A DNA stretch of 64,000 bases, from positions 1 to 64,000 of the forward strand of contig NZ_SDOY01000175.1 of NCBI RefSeq assembly GCF_004117935.1. The letters run 5' to 3'. Positions 16,588-26,133 of the stretch are shown in pieces; positions within the stretch are counted from its first letter, which is position 1, and the number at the start of each line of letters is the position of its first letter. The notes beneath the pieces were generated by a model. It saw only the letters and a program-made list of their open reading frames with translations. It did not search any database and was not told the DNA's origin. Source of the stretch: Streptomyces roseicoloratus (GTDB lineage Bacteria; Actinomycetota; Actinomycetes; Streptomycetales; Streptomycetaceae). The translations under genes and the position numbers were made by a program.

Positions 16588-17625
16588 GTGCCTGCTGTGC
16601 CCGAGCAGACCGCGGGATCGTCCCGCCCCACGCTGGAAGCCGTCGCGGCACGGGCCGGCGTGTCGCGGGCGACTGTCTCGCGGGTCGTCAACGGCGGCGC
16701 GGGCGTACGGCAGGCGCTGGTGGACAAGGTGCGCGAGGCGGTCGAGGAGCTCGGGTACGTCCCGAACCACGCGGCCCGCTCGCTCGTGACGCGGCGTCAC
16801 GGCGCGGTCGCCGTGATCATCGCGGAGCCGGAGTTCCGCATCTTCTCCGACCCGTTCTTCGAGCAGCAGGTTCGGGGCATCAGCCGGGAGCTCACCGCGC
16901 ACGACGCCCAACTGGTGCTGCTCTGGGTGGAGGGGCCGGGCGACCACGGGCGCATCGCGCGCTATCTCGACGGCGGCCACGTGGACGGGGCGCTCGCCTT
17001 CTCGCTGCACAGCGACGACCGGCTGCCCGCACTGATCGCCCGCAGCAGCGTCCCGACCGTGTTCGGCGGCCGCCCTGCGGTGGGATCGGGTCCGGCGGTG
17101 CCGTACGTGGACTGCGACAACCGGGGCGGGGCGCGGCAGGCCGTACGGCATCTGGTGGACCTGGGGCGCCGCCGTATCGCGCACCTCGCGGGTCCGCGTG
17201 ACCAGACGTCCGCGCTCGACCGGATCGCCGGCTATCACGACGTGCTGGTCGACGCCGATCCCGAACTGCTGTGCCAGGGCGACTTCACCCGGGAAAGCGG
17301 TGCCCGCGCCATGGCCGAGCTGCTCGACCGGCGGCCGGACGTCGACGCCGTCTTCGCCTCGAACGACCTGATGGCCGCAGGTGCCCTGCGGACACTGCGG
17401 GAACGCGGGATCCGGGTGCCGGAGGACATCGCCGTCGTCGGCTTCGACGACATGGACTCGGTGGTCCGCGACACCGAGCCGGCGCTCACCACGGTGCGTC
17501 AGGACATCGAGGGCATGGGCCGGCTCATGGTCAGGCTGCTGATGCGGGTGCTCGACGGGGCGGCCGACGCGGCCTCTGCGTCGGTGATCACGTCGACGAG
17601 TCTCGTACGGCGCGCGTCGGCCTGA
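16588..17625 (+). CDS. LacI-family transcriptional regulator
   Basis: The 345-residue repressor has the LacI helix-turn-helix and hinge at 15-60 (TLEAVAARAGVSRATVSRVV, then YVPNHAARSLVTRR) followed by a periplasmic-binding-protein-like sensor domain with VDAVFASNDLMAAGALRTL and VVGFDDMD. GTG at 16588 was chosen because GGGGA lies at the right distance; a GTG at 16597 is close. It is separated from the beta-glucan genes by one glycosyltransferase gene but shares its operator palindrome with them, so I infer that it represses the GH81 and ABC transporter genes until a glucan oligosaccharide binds. Confidence 0.88.
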   Translation: MPAVPEQTAGSSRPTLEAVAARAGVSRATVSRVVNGGAGVRQALVDKVREAVEELGYVPNHAARSLVTRRHGAVAVIIAEPEFRIFSDPFFEQQVRGISRELTAHDAQLVLLWVEGPGDHGRIARYLDGGHVDGALAFSLHSDDRLPALIARSSVPTVFGGRPAVGSGPAVPYVDCDNRGGARQAVRHLVDLGRRRIAHLAGPRDQTSALDRIAGYHDVLVDADPELLCQGDFTRESGARAMAELLDRRPDVDAVFASNDLMAAGALRTLRERGIRVPEDIAVVGFDDMDSVVRDTEPALTTVRQDIEGMGRLMVRLLMRVLDGAADAASASVITSTSLVRRASA

Positions 17626-17911
17626 GTGCCGTGGCGGGCGCCGCGCAGGGCCGTGGCGAGGGCCGCACGGCCGGGCCGCAGGACCCCGGCCGGCGTGACA
17701 CGGCCTCCGCACGCGGCCTCCGGACGCCGCCGCCTCGTTTCCACTGCGGCCCGGCCTCCGCGCGGACACGGGACCGCCCGTCGGCCCCGTGTCCGCGGGT
17801 GCCCGGGGCGGGGCCACCCGGGCTGTTCGGTGCCCGCCCCTCGGGGGACGGGACGGCGGATGGGCGGTTCGCTGACCGGTGCGGCGATCGGGCCGGTCTA
17901 GATTCCGGCCC

Positions 17912-19255
17912 ATGACGCAGCAGAAGGTCGTCCCCGGCCGCAGCGCCGCGGCGCGGGCCCTCGTCCGGGCCGCCCACCACGTGGACGGCGTCCGGTCGCC
18001 GCGTGCCTCGACGCGCGCCCTCGTGACCGTCTGGGTCCTGACCCGGCTCGGCATGCTGTATCTGCTGGTGCAGGACTCCATCGGCGTCAGGAACGTCAAC
18101 GACGAGGTGGAGTTCCTCTATCCGCGCTGGGCCCGGCAGCTGGCCGACGGCTCCTTCCCGGTCGACGACGTCACCTGGCAGTACCCGCCGGGCGCGGGCC
18201 TGCTGTTCCTGTCCCCCGAGGCCGTGCCGTTCCTCGACTACTTCGCGGCCTTCCTCGTCCTCACCCTCGCCGCGGACGCGCTCGTGGCATGGGTGCTGGC
18301 CCGTCCGGGCCGGCTGCCCGCCGGGGCGTGGCTGTGGACGGCCGGTCTGCCGCTGCTGCTGAACGTGCCGCACGGCCGGTTCGACATCCAGGTGACGGCC
18401 CTCGCCGTCCTCGCGCTGCTGAGCAGTCGGCGCCGCCCTCGGCTCGGCGGGGCGCTCGCCGCGCTCGGGGCCCTGGTCAAGGCGTGGCCGCTGCTCACGC
18501 TGCTGGGCCTGGAGCGGGGCCGCGGCAGCAGGGAGGCCTGGCGGTCCGCGGCGGTGAGCGCGGCGGCGCTGCTCGCCGTCCTGGCCCTGGCCTTCCGGGA
18601 CAGCCTCGGTTTCCTCCGGCAGCAGGGCGCCCGCGGGGTGCAGATCGAGTCGCTCGGCGGCACGGTGCTGGCGCTGCTGCGGGCCGCGGGCGCGCCGATC
18701 GTGGTCGAGTCCCGGTACGGGGCCCTGGAGTTCAGCGGTCCTCAGGTGGCGGCCGTGACCCAGCTGTCGCTGCTGCTGACGGTCGCCGCGTTCGGCTGGC
18801 TGTTGTTCTGGCGGGGGCGGGCCTCGCGCTGGACGGAGGCGACGCCGTTCGACGCGGCCCTCGCCGCGGTGCTGTTGTTCACCGTCACGAGCAGGGTGAT
18901 CAGCCCGCAGTACCTGGTGTGGCCGATCGGTCTTGCGGCGGTCTGCCTCACCTCCCGGCACACCACCCAGCGTCCGGTGGCGTGGGTCCTGCTGGCCGCG
19001 GCGGCCGTGACGGCGCTCGCCTTCCCGACCCACTACCTGGAGGTCATGCAGGGTACGGCCCTGGGCAACACGCTGATGGTCGTACGCAACGGCCTGCTGT
19101 TGACGGCGACCCTGCTCTCCTGTCACCGCCTGTGGCAGGCGACGGCGGCCACGCCGGACCCGGCCGACTCCCCGTCCCCGGCCGAAGCCGCTTCCTCGGA
19201 CGGCCCGGCCGGCCCCGCGAGCACGACCGGCCGCGTGGGCGCGGACGCCCGCTAG
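17912..19255 (+). CDS. GT87-like membrane glycosyltransferase
   Basis: The 447-residue integral membrane protein has about ten hydrophobic segments and the GT-C pattern: an acidic pair in the first extracellular loop (NVNDEVEFLYPRW) and YPPGAG downstream, as in polyprenyl-phosphate-dependent mannosyltransferases of the GT87/DUF2029 group. The cytosolic C-terminus (about 420 onward) is disordered and Ala/Pro/Ser-rich. It would transfer a lipid-linked sugar outside the membrane; acceptor unknown. It lies between the LacI gene and the GH81 gene, with a 286-base gap upstream in which nothing was recognised. Confidence 0.75.
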   Translation: MTQQKVVPGRSAAARALVRAAHHVDGVRSPRASTRALVTVWVLTRLGMLYLLVQDSIGVRNVNDEVEFLYPRWARQLADGSFPVDDVTWQYPPGAGLLFLSPEAVPFLDYFAAFLVLTLAADALVAWVLARPGRLPAGAWLWTAGLPLLLNVPHGRFDIQVTALAVLALLSSRRRPRLGGALAALGALVKAWPLLTLLGLERGRGSREAWRSAAVSAAALLAVLALAFRDSLGFLRQQGARGVQIESLGGTVLALLRAAGAPIVVESRYGALEFSGPQVAAVTQLSLLLTVAAFGWLLFWRGRASRWTEATPFDAALAAVLLFTVTSRVISPQYLVWPIGLAAVCLTSRHTTQRPVAWVLLAAAAVTALAFPTHYLEVMQGTALGNTLMVVRNGLLLTATLLSCHRLWQATAATPDPADSPSPAEAASSDGPAGPASTTGRVGADAR

Positions 19256-19345
19256 CAGCGGTCATCCGCGACCGCGCCGGCGGCGGGCGTGGGAGCGTGT
19301 CCCGCGCCCGCCGCCGGTTCTCGCGCTGCCGGTCCGGTCGTCGCG

Positions 19346-22126
19346 TCAGCCGAAGGGGATGACGACGACGCCCGTGTCCGTGCCCGTCCGGAGCTGGGAG
19401 TCGGCGTTGCCGATCGCGCTCCAGACCTCGAGGCGTACGGTGCCGTTCTTCAGGTTGCCCAGGGTGCCCGTGGCGCTCTTGAGGCCGCGGGTCTGGTTGT
19501 ACTCCTCCCAGCCCTGGACCGGGTCGGTGGCGAAGTAGTGGTAGGTCTCGGTGCGGTCGTAGGTGCCGTCGCCGGTCAGGTCGTAGCTGACGCGGACCTG
19601 CTGGCCGAGGCCGACGGCGCTGCCCGCGTCGACCGGGAGGCGGAACGTGGTGGCGCCGCCCGGCTCGAGCGTGCCGTTGACGCCGCGGGCCACGTAGACG
19701 AGCGGCCGGTACGGGGTGCCGTCGTGGTTGGTGCCGCCGGCCGACGGGATGGTGTCGCTGCCGGGGGTGCCGCCGGTGGCGGTGGTGAGGACGCCGCCGG
19801 AGCGGATCCGGAAGGTGTTGCCGGTGGACGGCTCCGGGTCCGGGTCGGGATCGGGGTCGGTGGCCGTGCCGGTGCCGCTGGCGGTGGACCGCGCGGGCAC
19901 GGTCAGGCTCTTGCCGTCGGAGAAGGTGACGTTGCGGGTGGTCGCGCCGTAGTTGTGGGCCGCGTAGGTGCGGACGCCGTTCTTGGTGAAGACGGCGGAG
20001 GTCGGGATGTCTCCGGTCACCGTGGTGTCGGGGGCGCCGACGGCGGCGAGAGTGGTGAGCCAGTGGTAGGTGTGGGCCTTGGACTCGCCGGCCTCCGGGG
20101 TGTAGGCGTTGTTGCCCGCGTCCCACTTGTTCTTCGCCGCGGCCGGGTCGGCGAGCGACTGGAACTCCCAGAGGATGTCGCGCCACTCGACGGCCGTGCC
20201 GCCGTTCTCGCGCTCCATCTCGGCGATGTTGCGGCGGATGGCCTCCTTGTGCCCGCCGAGCTGCAGCGAGCCGCCGGTCACCGGGAGGACGTTGATGCCG
20301 TGGATCTCCTCGGGGTTCGCGGTCCACCAGGTGGCGTAGGCGGCGCCGCTGCCCCACACCATGCCGGCGGTGTCGTGGCCGAAGGAGGCGGGGAAGACCT
20401 GCTGGTCGGCGTCGAACCAGTACTGGGCGATCGCCTCGCCCTCGGTGGCGAGGAGGTAGCTGCCGAGGTCGCGCAGCGCGTTGTCGCCGGTGGCGGAGCC
20501 CCAGAGGACGAGGGCGGCGCTCAGGTTGGTCGACTCGGAGGACGACTCCTGGTTGTTGCCGGCGGCGAAGCCCTGGTGACCGGAGGCCCAGCTGTGGCCG
20601 GCGTAGACGTCGAAGCCGCGCAGGAACGGGAACGCGCCGTCGGTGCGGGCCGGGTTCGCGGTGTCGCGGACGAGGGTCTTGACCATGCCGCCCCAGGCGG
20701 AGTCGGCGGCCCAGGCCTGGTCGTACTGGGCGACGATCGCGGCGGCGTACACGTAGTAGCCGTAGTGGAAGTGGTGGTCGTTGAGCTCGGAGTCGCTGCC
20801 GTACGAGGCGGGGTAGCCGGTCAGGGTCTTCCACGTCGGGTCGTACGAGAACTCGTTGGCGCCGCCCGCGGTGAACCAGTCCTGGAGCCGGCCCTTCATG
20901 AGGGTGAGCAGCCGGTCGCGGATCGCGGTCTCGCCGATCTGGTCGGCGAGCGGGACCAGCTGGGCGAGCTTGCCGAGCGCCTTGCCGGTCCAGTAGGTGT
21001 CGACGGCTCCGGAGAACGGGTCGGAGGCGTTGGCGACCTCGTTCAGCCGGGCGCGCAGCGTGGCGGTGTCGACGGCGCCGGCGCGGGGCAGGCCGGGCAG
21101 GACCGGGGCGGCCTTCTGGACAGTGGTGAAGGAGGCCGACTCGCGGACCTTCATGGTGCCGCGCGGCGAGACGTAGGTGTACGGGGTGAGGGCGTCGGTG
21201 GTGTGGAGCCACTGGTGCCGGTAGAGGGCCTGGAGGGTGCCGCGTTCGGTTCCTTCCTTGGCCTCGGTGGTGAGGGTGTAGGTGGCGCGGACGCTGCCGC
21301 CGGAGGTGCTCCAGTCGACGCGGGAGCCGGTGACGAAGCTGAAGGCGTACTTCTTGAAGGTGGCGAGGGCGTCGGTGGAGGGCAGGACCGCGACGGAGAA
21401 GTAGTTCTTGCCGCCGAGTCCGGTGCTGATGGTGGTGCCGTTGACGTTCCAGTCGGTGCCGGTCGGCGCGAACAGCGCGTAGTGGTGGCCGGCGACGGTG
21501 ATGCCGAGGACGTTGCCCTGGTCGGCGAAGACCGTGGGCGTGCCCGCGGTGGTGATCTGGGCGTTTCCGCCGCTGCCCTGGGCGTACACGAACGGGCTGC
21601 CGTGGCCGATGGTGGTGCGCAGGGTGCGGGCGCCGTCGGACCAGTAGGGCGTGACGGTCCAGTCGGACCAGGCGTCCGCCTTGGTGTCGGGCGCGTTGAG
21701 GCCGGTCAGGCCGAGGGTGAGGTCGCGCTTGTGGGCGAACTCGTACTGGCGTCCGTCGCCGACGATGCTCGGGCTGGTGGGGTAGCCGATGTCGAGTCCG
21801 CCCGAGGTCGCCTGGTAGGTGAGGGGGTGGCCGTACATGGGCGTGGAGTACGGGTTGTCGCCGTAGCGCTGGAAGGCGAGTGAGGACCACCAGTCGTTGG
21901 TGGGCACGGGCTTGCCCTGGGCCGCGGGGGTCACCTTGGGGGTGACGGGCGTGCCGGTGTTGGTGGTGGGTCCGGAGGTGCCGGGAGGCCGGGTGTCGGA
22001 GTAGCTTCCGGCGCCCACCGGGACGGTGGCGGCCGCGGCGGGGGCCGCTGCCGGTCCCAGTCCTGCCGCTGCCAGGGCGGCGGCGAGGACCAGCACGGCG
22101 GCTGGGCGCGGGTGGGGGACTGCCAT
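19346..22126 (-). CDS. Secreted GH81 endo-beta-1,3-glucanase with C-terminal module
   Basis: The 926-residue protein has a signal peptide (about 1-35, Ala-rich, ending ...PAAAA), then a GH81 catalytic domain. Diagnostic segments include PTNDWWSSLAF near 75, NDHHFHYGYYVYAAA and GNNQESSSES at 524-532, whose glutamates E527/E531 are the conserved catalytic candidates. A (DP)n linker near 755-765 leads to a beta-sandwich C-terminal module that may bind glucan (CBM56-like, tentative). It cleaves beta-1,3-glucans such as laminarin, callose or fungal walls outside the cell. The ATG at 22126 is preceded by GAGGTG. It is divergent from the transporter genes, with two operators between. Confidence 0.93.
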   Translation of the reverse strand: MAVPHPRPAAVLVLAAALAAAGLGPAAAPAAAATVPVGAGSYSDTRPPGTSGPTTNTGTPVTPKVTPAAQGKPVPTNDWWSSLAFQRYGDNPYSTPMYGHPLTYQATSGGLDIGYPTSPSIVGDGRQYEFAHKRDLTLGLTGLNAPDTKADAWSDWTVTPYWSDGARTLRTTIGHGSPFVYAQGSGGNAQITTAGTPTVFADQGNVLGITVAGHHYALFAPTGTDWNVNGTTISTGLGGKNYFSVAVLPSTDALATFKKYAFSFVTGSRVDWSTSGGSVRATYTLTTEAKEGTERGTLQALYRHQWLHTTDALTPYTYVSPRGTMKVRESASFTTVQKAAPVLPGLPRAGAVDTATLRARLNEVANASDPFSGAVDTYWTGKALGKLAQLVPLADQIGETAIRDRLLTLMKGRLQDWFTAGGANEFSYDPTWKTLTGYPASYGSDSELNDHHFHYGYYVYAAAIVAQYDQAWAADSAWGGMVKTLVRDTANPARTDGAFPFLRGFDVYAGHSWASGHQGFAAGNNQESSSESTNLSAALVLWGSATGDNALRDLGSYLLATEGEAIAQYWFDADQQVFPASFGHDTAGMVWGSGAAYATWWTANPEEIHGINVLPVTGGSLQLGGHKEAIRRNIAEMERENGGTAVEWRDILWEFQSLADPAAAKNKWDAGNNAYTPEAGESKAHTYHWLTTLAAVGAPDTTVTGDIPTSAVFTKNGVRTYAAHNYGATTRNVTFSDGKSLTVPARSTASGTGTATDPDPDPDPEPSTGNTFRIRSGGVLTTATGGTPGSDTIPSAGGTNHDGTPYRPLVYVARGVNGTLEPGGATTFRLPVDAGSAVGLGQQVRVSYDLTGDGTYDRTETYHYFATDPVQGWEEYNQTRGLKSATGTLGNLKNGTVRLEVWSAIGNADSQLRTGTDTGVVVIPFG

Positions 22127-22294
22127 GGGGAACACCTCATGTCATCACGATGGACGGGGCGGCTCGTCGGCCGTGCGGCGCGGGGCGCTCGTCGGCCGTG
22201 GGTGTGGCGGAAGGGCAGTGGTACGGCGGCTCGGGGTGCGAAGCGGGAGCCCGGTCGTGCCGGACGCGGTGGCTCGTGTCCGGCAGTCGTATCC

Positions 22295-22306
22295 GAGAGC
22301 GCTCTC
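22295..22306. promoter_or_regulatory. LacI-type operator on the glucanase side
   Basis: GAGAGCGCTCTC is a perfect 12-bp palindrome 169 bases upstream of the glucanase start. It matches the core of the sites at 16475 and 22445 and probably controls the leftward GH81 promoter. Confidence 0.8.
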
Positions 22307-22444
22307 AGGACGCCGGAAACGTAAGACTCCCGAAACACAAGTGTCAATACATGGCGCAACACCGGAAGTTGAGACTGATTCCAGCCCGTTACGCGTTCGA
22401 GTCTTGACGGAACGACCACGACGGAGGCACGCTCCCCTGGCATG

Positions 22445-22460
22445 TTGAGAGCGCTCTCAA
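22445..22460. promoter_or_regulatory. LacI-type operator on the transporter side
   Basis: TTGAGAGCGCTCTCAA is a perfect 16-bp palindrome 40 bases before the solute-binding protein start, placed to block its promoter. Together with 22295-22306 it occupies the 374-base divergent region 22127-22500; the AT-rich stretch near 22320-22360 between them is the likely site of the promoters. Confidence 0.85.
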
Positions 22461-22500
22461 AGCGCGTTCTCGTTCGATCCGGAGCCAAGGGAGGCTTCCC

Positions 22501-23802
22501 ATGCCCACTGCCCGAGCCGCCAGAAGAACCGCCGTCCGTCTGGGGGCGGTCGCTCTCGCCGGGGCCCTGCTCGCCGCCTGCGGGGGTTCGACGGAGGGGG
22601 CCTCCGACAGTGCGGGCGGAAAGGTCACGGTCACCGTGGACCTGTTCGGTTCCTTCGGTTACAAGGAGGCCGGGCTCTACGCCGAGTACGAGAAGCTCCA
22701 CCCGAACGTCACCATCAAGCAGACCGACACCGAGGACGAGGCCGACTACTGGAAGTCGCTGCAGACCCGGCTGGCCGGCGGGGGCGGTCTGGCCGACGTC
22801 CAGGCCGTCGAGGTGGGCCGCATCGCGTCCGTCGCACAGCAGCAGAGCGACAAGTTCGAGGACCTGCGCAAGCACGGCGCCGAAAGGCTCCAGGCCCAGT
22901 TCTCCGACGCCAAGTGGGCGGCGGCCACCGGAAAGAACGGCGAGGTCCTCGGCCTCGGCACCGACGTCGGTCCCGAGGCGATCTGCTACCGCACCGACCT
23001 CTTCGCCAAGGCCGGCCTCCCCACCGACCGCGAGGAACTCGCGAAGAAGTGGTCGACGTGGGACGGCTACCTGGAGCTCGGCCGCCAGTACAAGGCGAAG
23101 GCAGCCGGGAACAGCGCCTGGATCGACAGCGTCGGCAGCCTCTACTCCGTGATCATCGGCCAGGAGAAGGAGCGCTACTACGACTCCTCCGGCAAGCTGA
23201 TCTGGGACACCAACCCCGCCCTCAAGACGGCCTGGGACACCTCCGTCACCGCCGCGAAGGACGGCCTCAGCGCCAAGCTGGACCAGTGGTCGCCGCAGTG
23301 GAACCAGGCCTTCTCCGCCGGCTCCTTCGCCACCCTGCCCTGCCCCGCCTGGATGCTCGGCTACATCAAGGGCCAGGCCGGTGACGCCGGCAAGGGCAAG
23401 TGGGACATCGCCGCGCTGCCCGGCGGCGCCGGCAACTGGGGCGGCTCGTACCTCACCGTGCCGCGCGCCGCGAAGCACAAGAAGGAGGCGTACGAGCTGA
23501 TCGCCTGGCTCACCGCGCCCGAGCAGCAGGAGAAGCTCTTCCGCAAGCACGGCAGCTTCCCGTCCGCCACGGGCGCCATCGCGAAGATCCACGACGCGAC
23601 GGACCCGTACTTCTCGGGCGCGCCGATCGGCAAGATCTTCGGTGACGCCGCCAAGGCCGCGCCGGTCCAGGTCCTCGGCGTGCACGACCAGAACGTCAAC
23701 CAGCAGATCACCAACGCCCTCGGCGAGGTCGAGCGCAAGGGCGTGTCGTCCGAGCAGGCCTGGGCGAACGCGAAGAAGGGCGTCGACAACACCATCGGCT
23801 GA
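22501..23802 (+). CDS. ABC sugar transporter solute-binding lipoprotein
   Basis: The 433-residue protein has a lipoprotein signal peptide with lipobox LLAAC (C27) after an Arg-rich n-region. The mature part is a family 1 extracellular solute-binding protein (KVTVTVDLFGSFGYKEAGLYAEYEKLHPNV-type start, GLGTDVGPEAICYRTDLFAKAGLP in the middle), close in layout to the cellobiose-binding CebE. It would bind oligosaccharides, here most likely beta-1,3-glucan oligomers given the GH81 and GH1 neighbours. An AGGGAGG site precedes the ATG. It is the first gene of the transporter operon. Confidence 0.9.
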   Translation: MPTARAARRTAVRLGAVALAGALLAACGGSTEGASDSAGGKVTVTVDLFGSFGYKEAGLYAEYEKLHPNVTIKQTDTEDEADYWKSLQTRLAGGGGLADVQAVEVGRIASVAQQQSDKFEDLRKHGAERLQAQFSDAKWAAATGKNGEVLGLGTDVGPEAICYRTDLFAKAGLPTDREELAKKWSTWDGYLELGRQYKAKAAGNSAWIDSVGSLYSVIIGQEKERYYDSSGKLIWDTNPALKTAWDTSVTAAKDGLSAKLDQWSPQWNQAFSAGSFATLPCPAWMLGYIKGQAGDAGKGKWDIAALPGGAGNWGGSYLTVPRAAKHKKEAYELIAWLTAPEQQEKLFRKHGSFPSATGAIAKIHDATDPYFSGAPIGKIFGDAAKAAPVQVLGVHDQNVNQQITNALGEVERKGVSSEQAWANAKKGVDNTIG

Positions 23803-24037
23803 GCCTTCCAGGGCCGCCGGTCGGCCGCCTCCCCGGCCGACCGGCCTCATCCCCTGGCACCGGCCTCCGCCTCCCCGGCAGGCGGCCGCCTCCCCTGCCG
23901 CCGGCCCCGGCCTCCCGCCCCGCCGGCACCCTCCGGCCGAACCGCCACCTCCGGGCCCGTCCGGGACGCCCGCCCCGCTGCCGGACCGGCCCGGAGGTCA
24001 CTCCCCAGGCACCGACACACTCCCGAAGGGCCGCATC

Positions 24038-24988
24038 GTGACCCTGACCGCACCCACGAGACCTCTGGCGCCGAGTCGCCGCCCGCCCGCGGCGCGGCGC
24101 GCGTGGCAGAAGGTCTCCCCGTACGCCTACATCGCCCCCTTCTTCACCCTGTTCGCCGCCTTCGGGCTCTTCCCGCTGGTCTACACGGCCTTCGTGTCGC
24201 TGTACCGGGTCGAGCTGCAGACGCCCGGCGACATGGAGTGGCGCGGGCTCGGGAACTACACCGCGCTGCTCGGCGACTCCTTCTTCTGGCTCTCGCTGCG
24301 CAACACGTTCACCATCGGGGTGCTCTCCACCGTGCCCCAGCTGGTGATGGCCCTCGGGCTCGCGCACCTGCTCAACTACAAGCTGCGCGGGCGCACCTTC
24401 TTCCGCACCGCGATGCTGCTGCCGTACGCGACCTCCGTCGCCGCCGCCACCCTCGTCTTCGCCCAGCTCTTCGGCCGTGACTTCGGGCTGGTCAACTACG
24501 TGCTCGGGCTCGTCGGGATCGGCCCGGTCGACTGGCAGACCGGCACGACGGCCTCGCAGATCGCCGTCTCGTCCATCGTCGTCTGGCGCTGGACCGGCTA
24601 CAACGCGCTGATCTACCTCGCGGGCATGCAGTCCATCCCGCACGAGCTGTACGAGGCGGCGGAGATGGACGGCGCCTCGCGCCTGCGCCAGTTCTTCCAC
24701 GTCACGCTGCCCGGACTGCGGCCCACGATCCTCTTCACGGTCGTCGTGTCCACCATCGGCGCGACCCAGCTGTTCGGCGAGCCGCTCCTCTTCGAGGGCT
24801 CCATCTCCGGCGGCATCTCGCACCAGTACCAGACGCTCGGGCTCTACCTGTACGAGCAGGGCTGGGGCTTCTTCCACCTGGGCCGCGCCGCCGCGATCGC
24901 CTGGGTGATGTTCCTGCTGATCCTGCTGGTCGTCGGCGTCAACGCCGTGATCGCACGGCGCCGTTCACGCAAGGAGGCCGGCCGATGA
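24038..24988 (+). CDS. ABC sugar transporter permease (MalF/CebF type)
   Basis: The 316-residue inner-membrane protein has six predicted transmembrane helices and the permease EAA loop EAAEMDGASRLRQFFHVTLPG, which contacts the ATPase. The GTG at 24038 follows GAAGGG. A 235-base Pro-codon-rich spacer separates it from the binding-protein gene, and its last four bases overlap the next permease. It forms the heterodimeric channel with the next gene product. Confidence 0.92.
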   Translation: MTLTAPTRPLAPSRRPPAARRAWQKVSPYAYIAPFFTLFAAFGLFPLVYTAFVSLYRVELQTPGDMEWRGLGNYTALLGDSFFWLSLRNTFTIGVLSTVPQLVMALGLAHLLNYKLRGRTFFRTAMLLPYATSVAAATLVFAQLFGRDFGLVNYVLGLVGIGPVDWQTGTTASQIAVSSIVVWRWTGYNALIYLAGMQSIPHELYEAAEMDGASRLRQFFHVTLPGLRPTILFTVVVSTIGATQLFGEPLLFEGSISGGISHQYQTLGLYLYEQGWGFFHLGRAAAIAWVMFLLILLVVGVNAVIARRRSRKEAGR

Positions 24989-25887
24989 CCGCGCTCGCCG
25001 ATCCGCCCGTCGGCCGTACGCACCCCCAGGAGCCCGCGAAGAGCGCGCCGCGCCGCTCGCGCGCCGGGCGCACCATGCGGGGCGGGAAGCTCGCGTACGC
25101 CATCCTGATCGTGGCCGTGCTCGTCTCGGCGTTCCCGTTCTACTGGACCGTCGTCGCGGCGAGCCGGTCCAACGCCGACCTCGCCCAGGTGCCGCCGGCC
25201 CTCCTGCCCGGACCGAACCTCTTCAAGAACTTCGAGGCGGTGGTGGAAGAGGCGGACATCGGCAAGGCGCTGCTCAACTCCCTCATCGTCTCGGGGTCCG
25301 TGACCCTGGGCACGGTGCTGTGCTGCACCCTCGCCGGGTTCGCCTTCGCCAAGCTGCGCTTCCGCGGCCGCGGGGCGCTGCTGGGGATCACCGTCGGCAC
25401 GATGATGATCCCGCCGCAGCTGGGCGTCATCCCGCTGTTCATGCTCATCGCCGAGCTGCAGTGGGTCAACCAGCTCCAGGCCGTCATCCTGCCCGGGCTG
25501 GTCTCCGCCTTCGGCGTGTTCTTCATGCGGCAGTACCTCGTGCAGTCGCTGCCGGACGAACTGATCGAGGCTGCCCGGGTCGACGGCGCGTCCACGGCGC
25601 GGATCTTCTGGTCCATCGTCGTGCCCATCGCCCGGCCCGGGATGGCCGTGCTCGGCCTGCTGACGTTCATGGCCGCCTGGAACGACTTCTTCTGGCCGGT
25701 CGTCGCCCTGTCCTCCTCCGAGCCGACCGTCCAGGTCGCCCTGCGGCAGCTCGGCGGCGGTTACGTCAACGACCAGTCCGTGATCATGGCGGGCACGCTG
25801 CTCGGCACCCTGCCGGTGCTGCTGGTCTTCGGCCTGCTCGGGCGGCAGATCGTGGGCGGGATCATGCAGGGCGCCGTCAAGGGCTGA
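24985..25887 (+). CDS. ABC sugar transporter permease (MalG/CebG type)
   Basis: The 300-residue six-helix permease has the EAA loop EAARVDGASTARIFWSIVVPIARPG. It overlaps the preceding permease by ATGA, indicating translational coupling. No ATP-binding subunit is encoded nearby. In streptomycetes a shared ATPase, MsiK, energises several such sugar importers, so that is the likely partner (established knowledge applied here by inference). Confidence 0.92.
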   Translation: MTALADPPVGRTHPQEPAKSAPRRSRAGRTMRGGKLAYAILIVAVLVSAFPFYWTVVAASRSNADLAQVPPALLPGPNLFKNFEAVVEEADIGKALLNSLIVSGSVTLGTVLCCTLAGFAFAKLRFRGRGALLGITVGTMMIPPQLGVIPLFMLIAELQWVNQLQAVILPGLVSAFGVFFMRQYLVQSLPDELIEAARVDGASTARIFWSIVVPIARPGMAVLGLLTFMAAWNDFFWPVVALSSSEPTVQVALRQLGGGYVNDQSVIMAGTLLGTLPVLLVFGLLGRQIVGGIMQGAVKG

Positions 25888-26133
25888 GACCGGGCGCGCG
25901 TTGCCTGATGTGCGCGGCTGCGCGAGTGGTCTTCCCGTGCGCCGCCGTGTGAGACGCCGCCCCGTCCCGGCGCTCCTTCCCCGTCCGAGCGCCTCTTCTC
26001 CCTACCGTTCTTGTTCCCGCCCTCCGACCGGGCCGCCCCTCCTCCCGGGCGTCTCCTCCCGGGCCGGCCTCCTCCCCCGCCGGCCTTCCTTCTCTCTGTC
26101 GACCCGACTCACCTTCCAGGGAGTTCCCCGCTC

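Noticed and set aside
15485..16651. A longer ClpP-like protein starting at 16651
   Set aside because: The extra 112 residues overlap the LacI gene and its operator region and are Arg-rich; GGAGGAA at the ATG 16315 decides the start.
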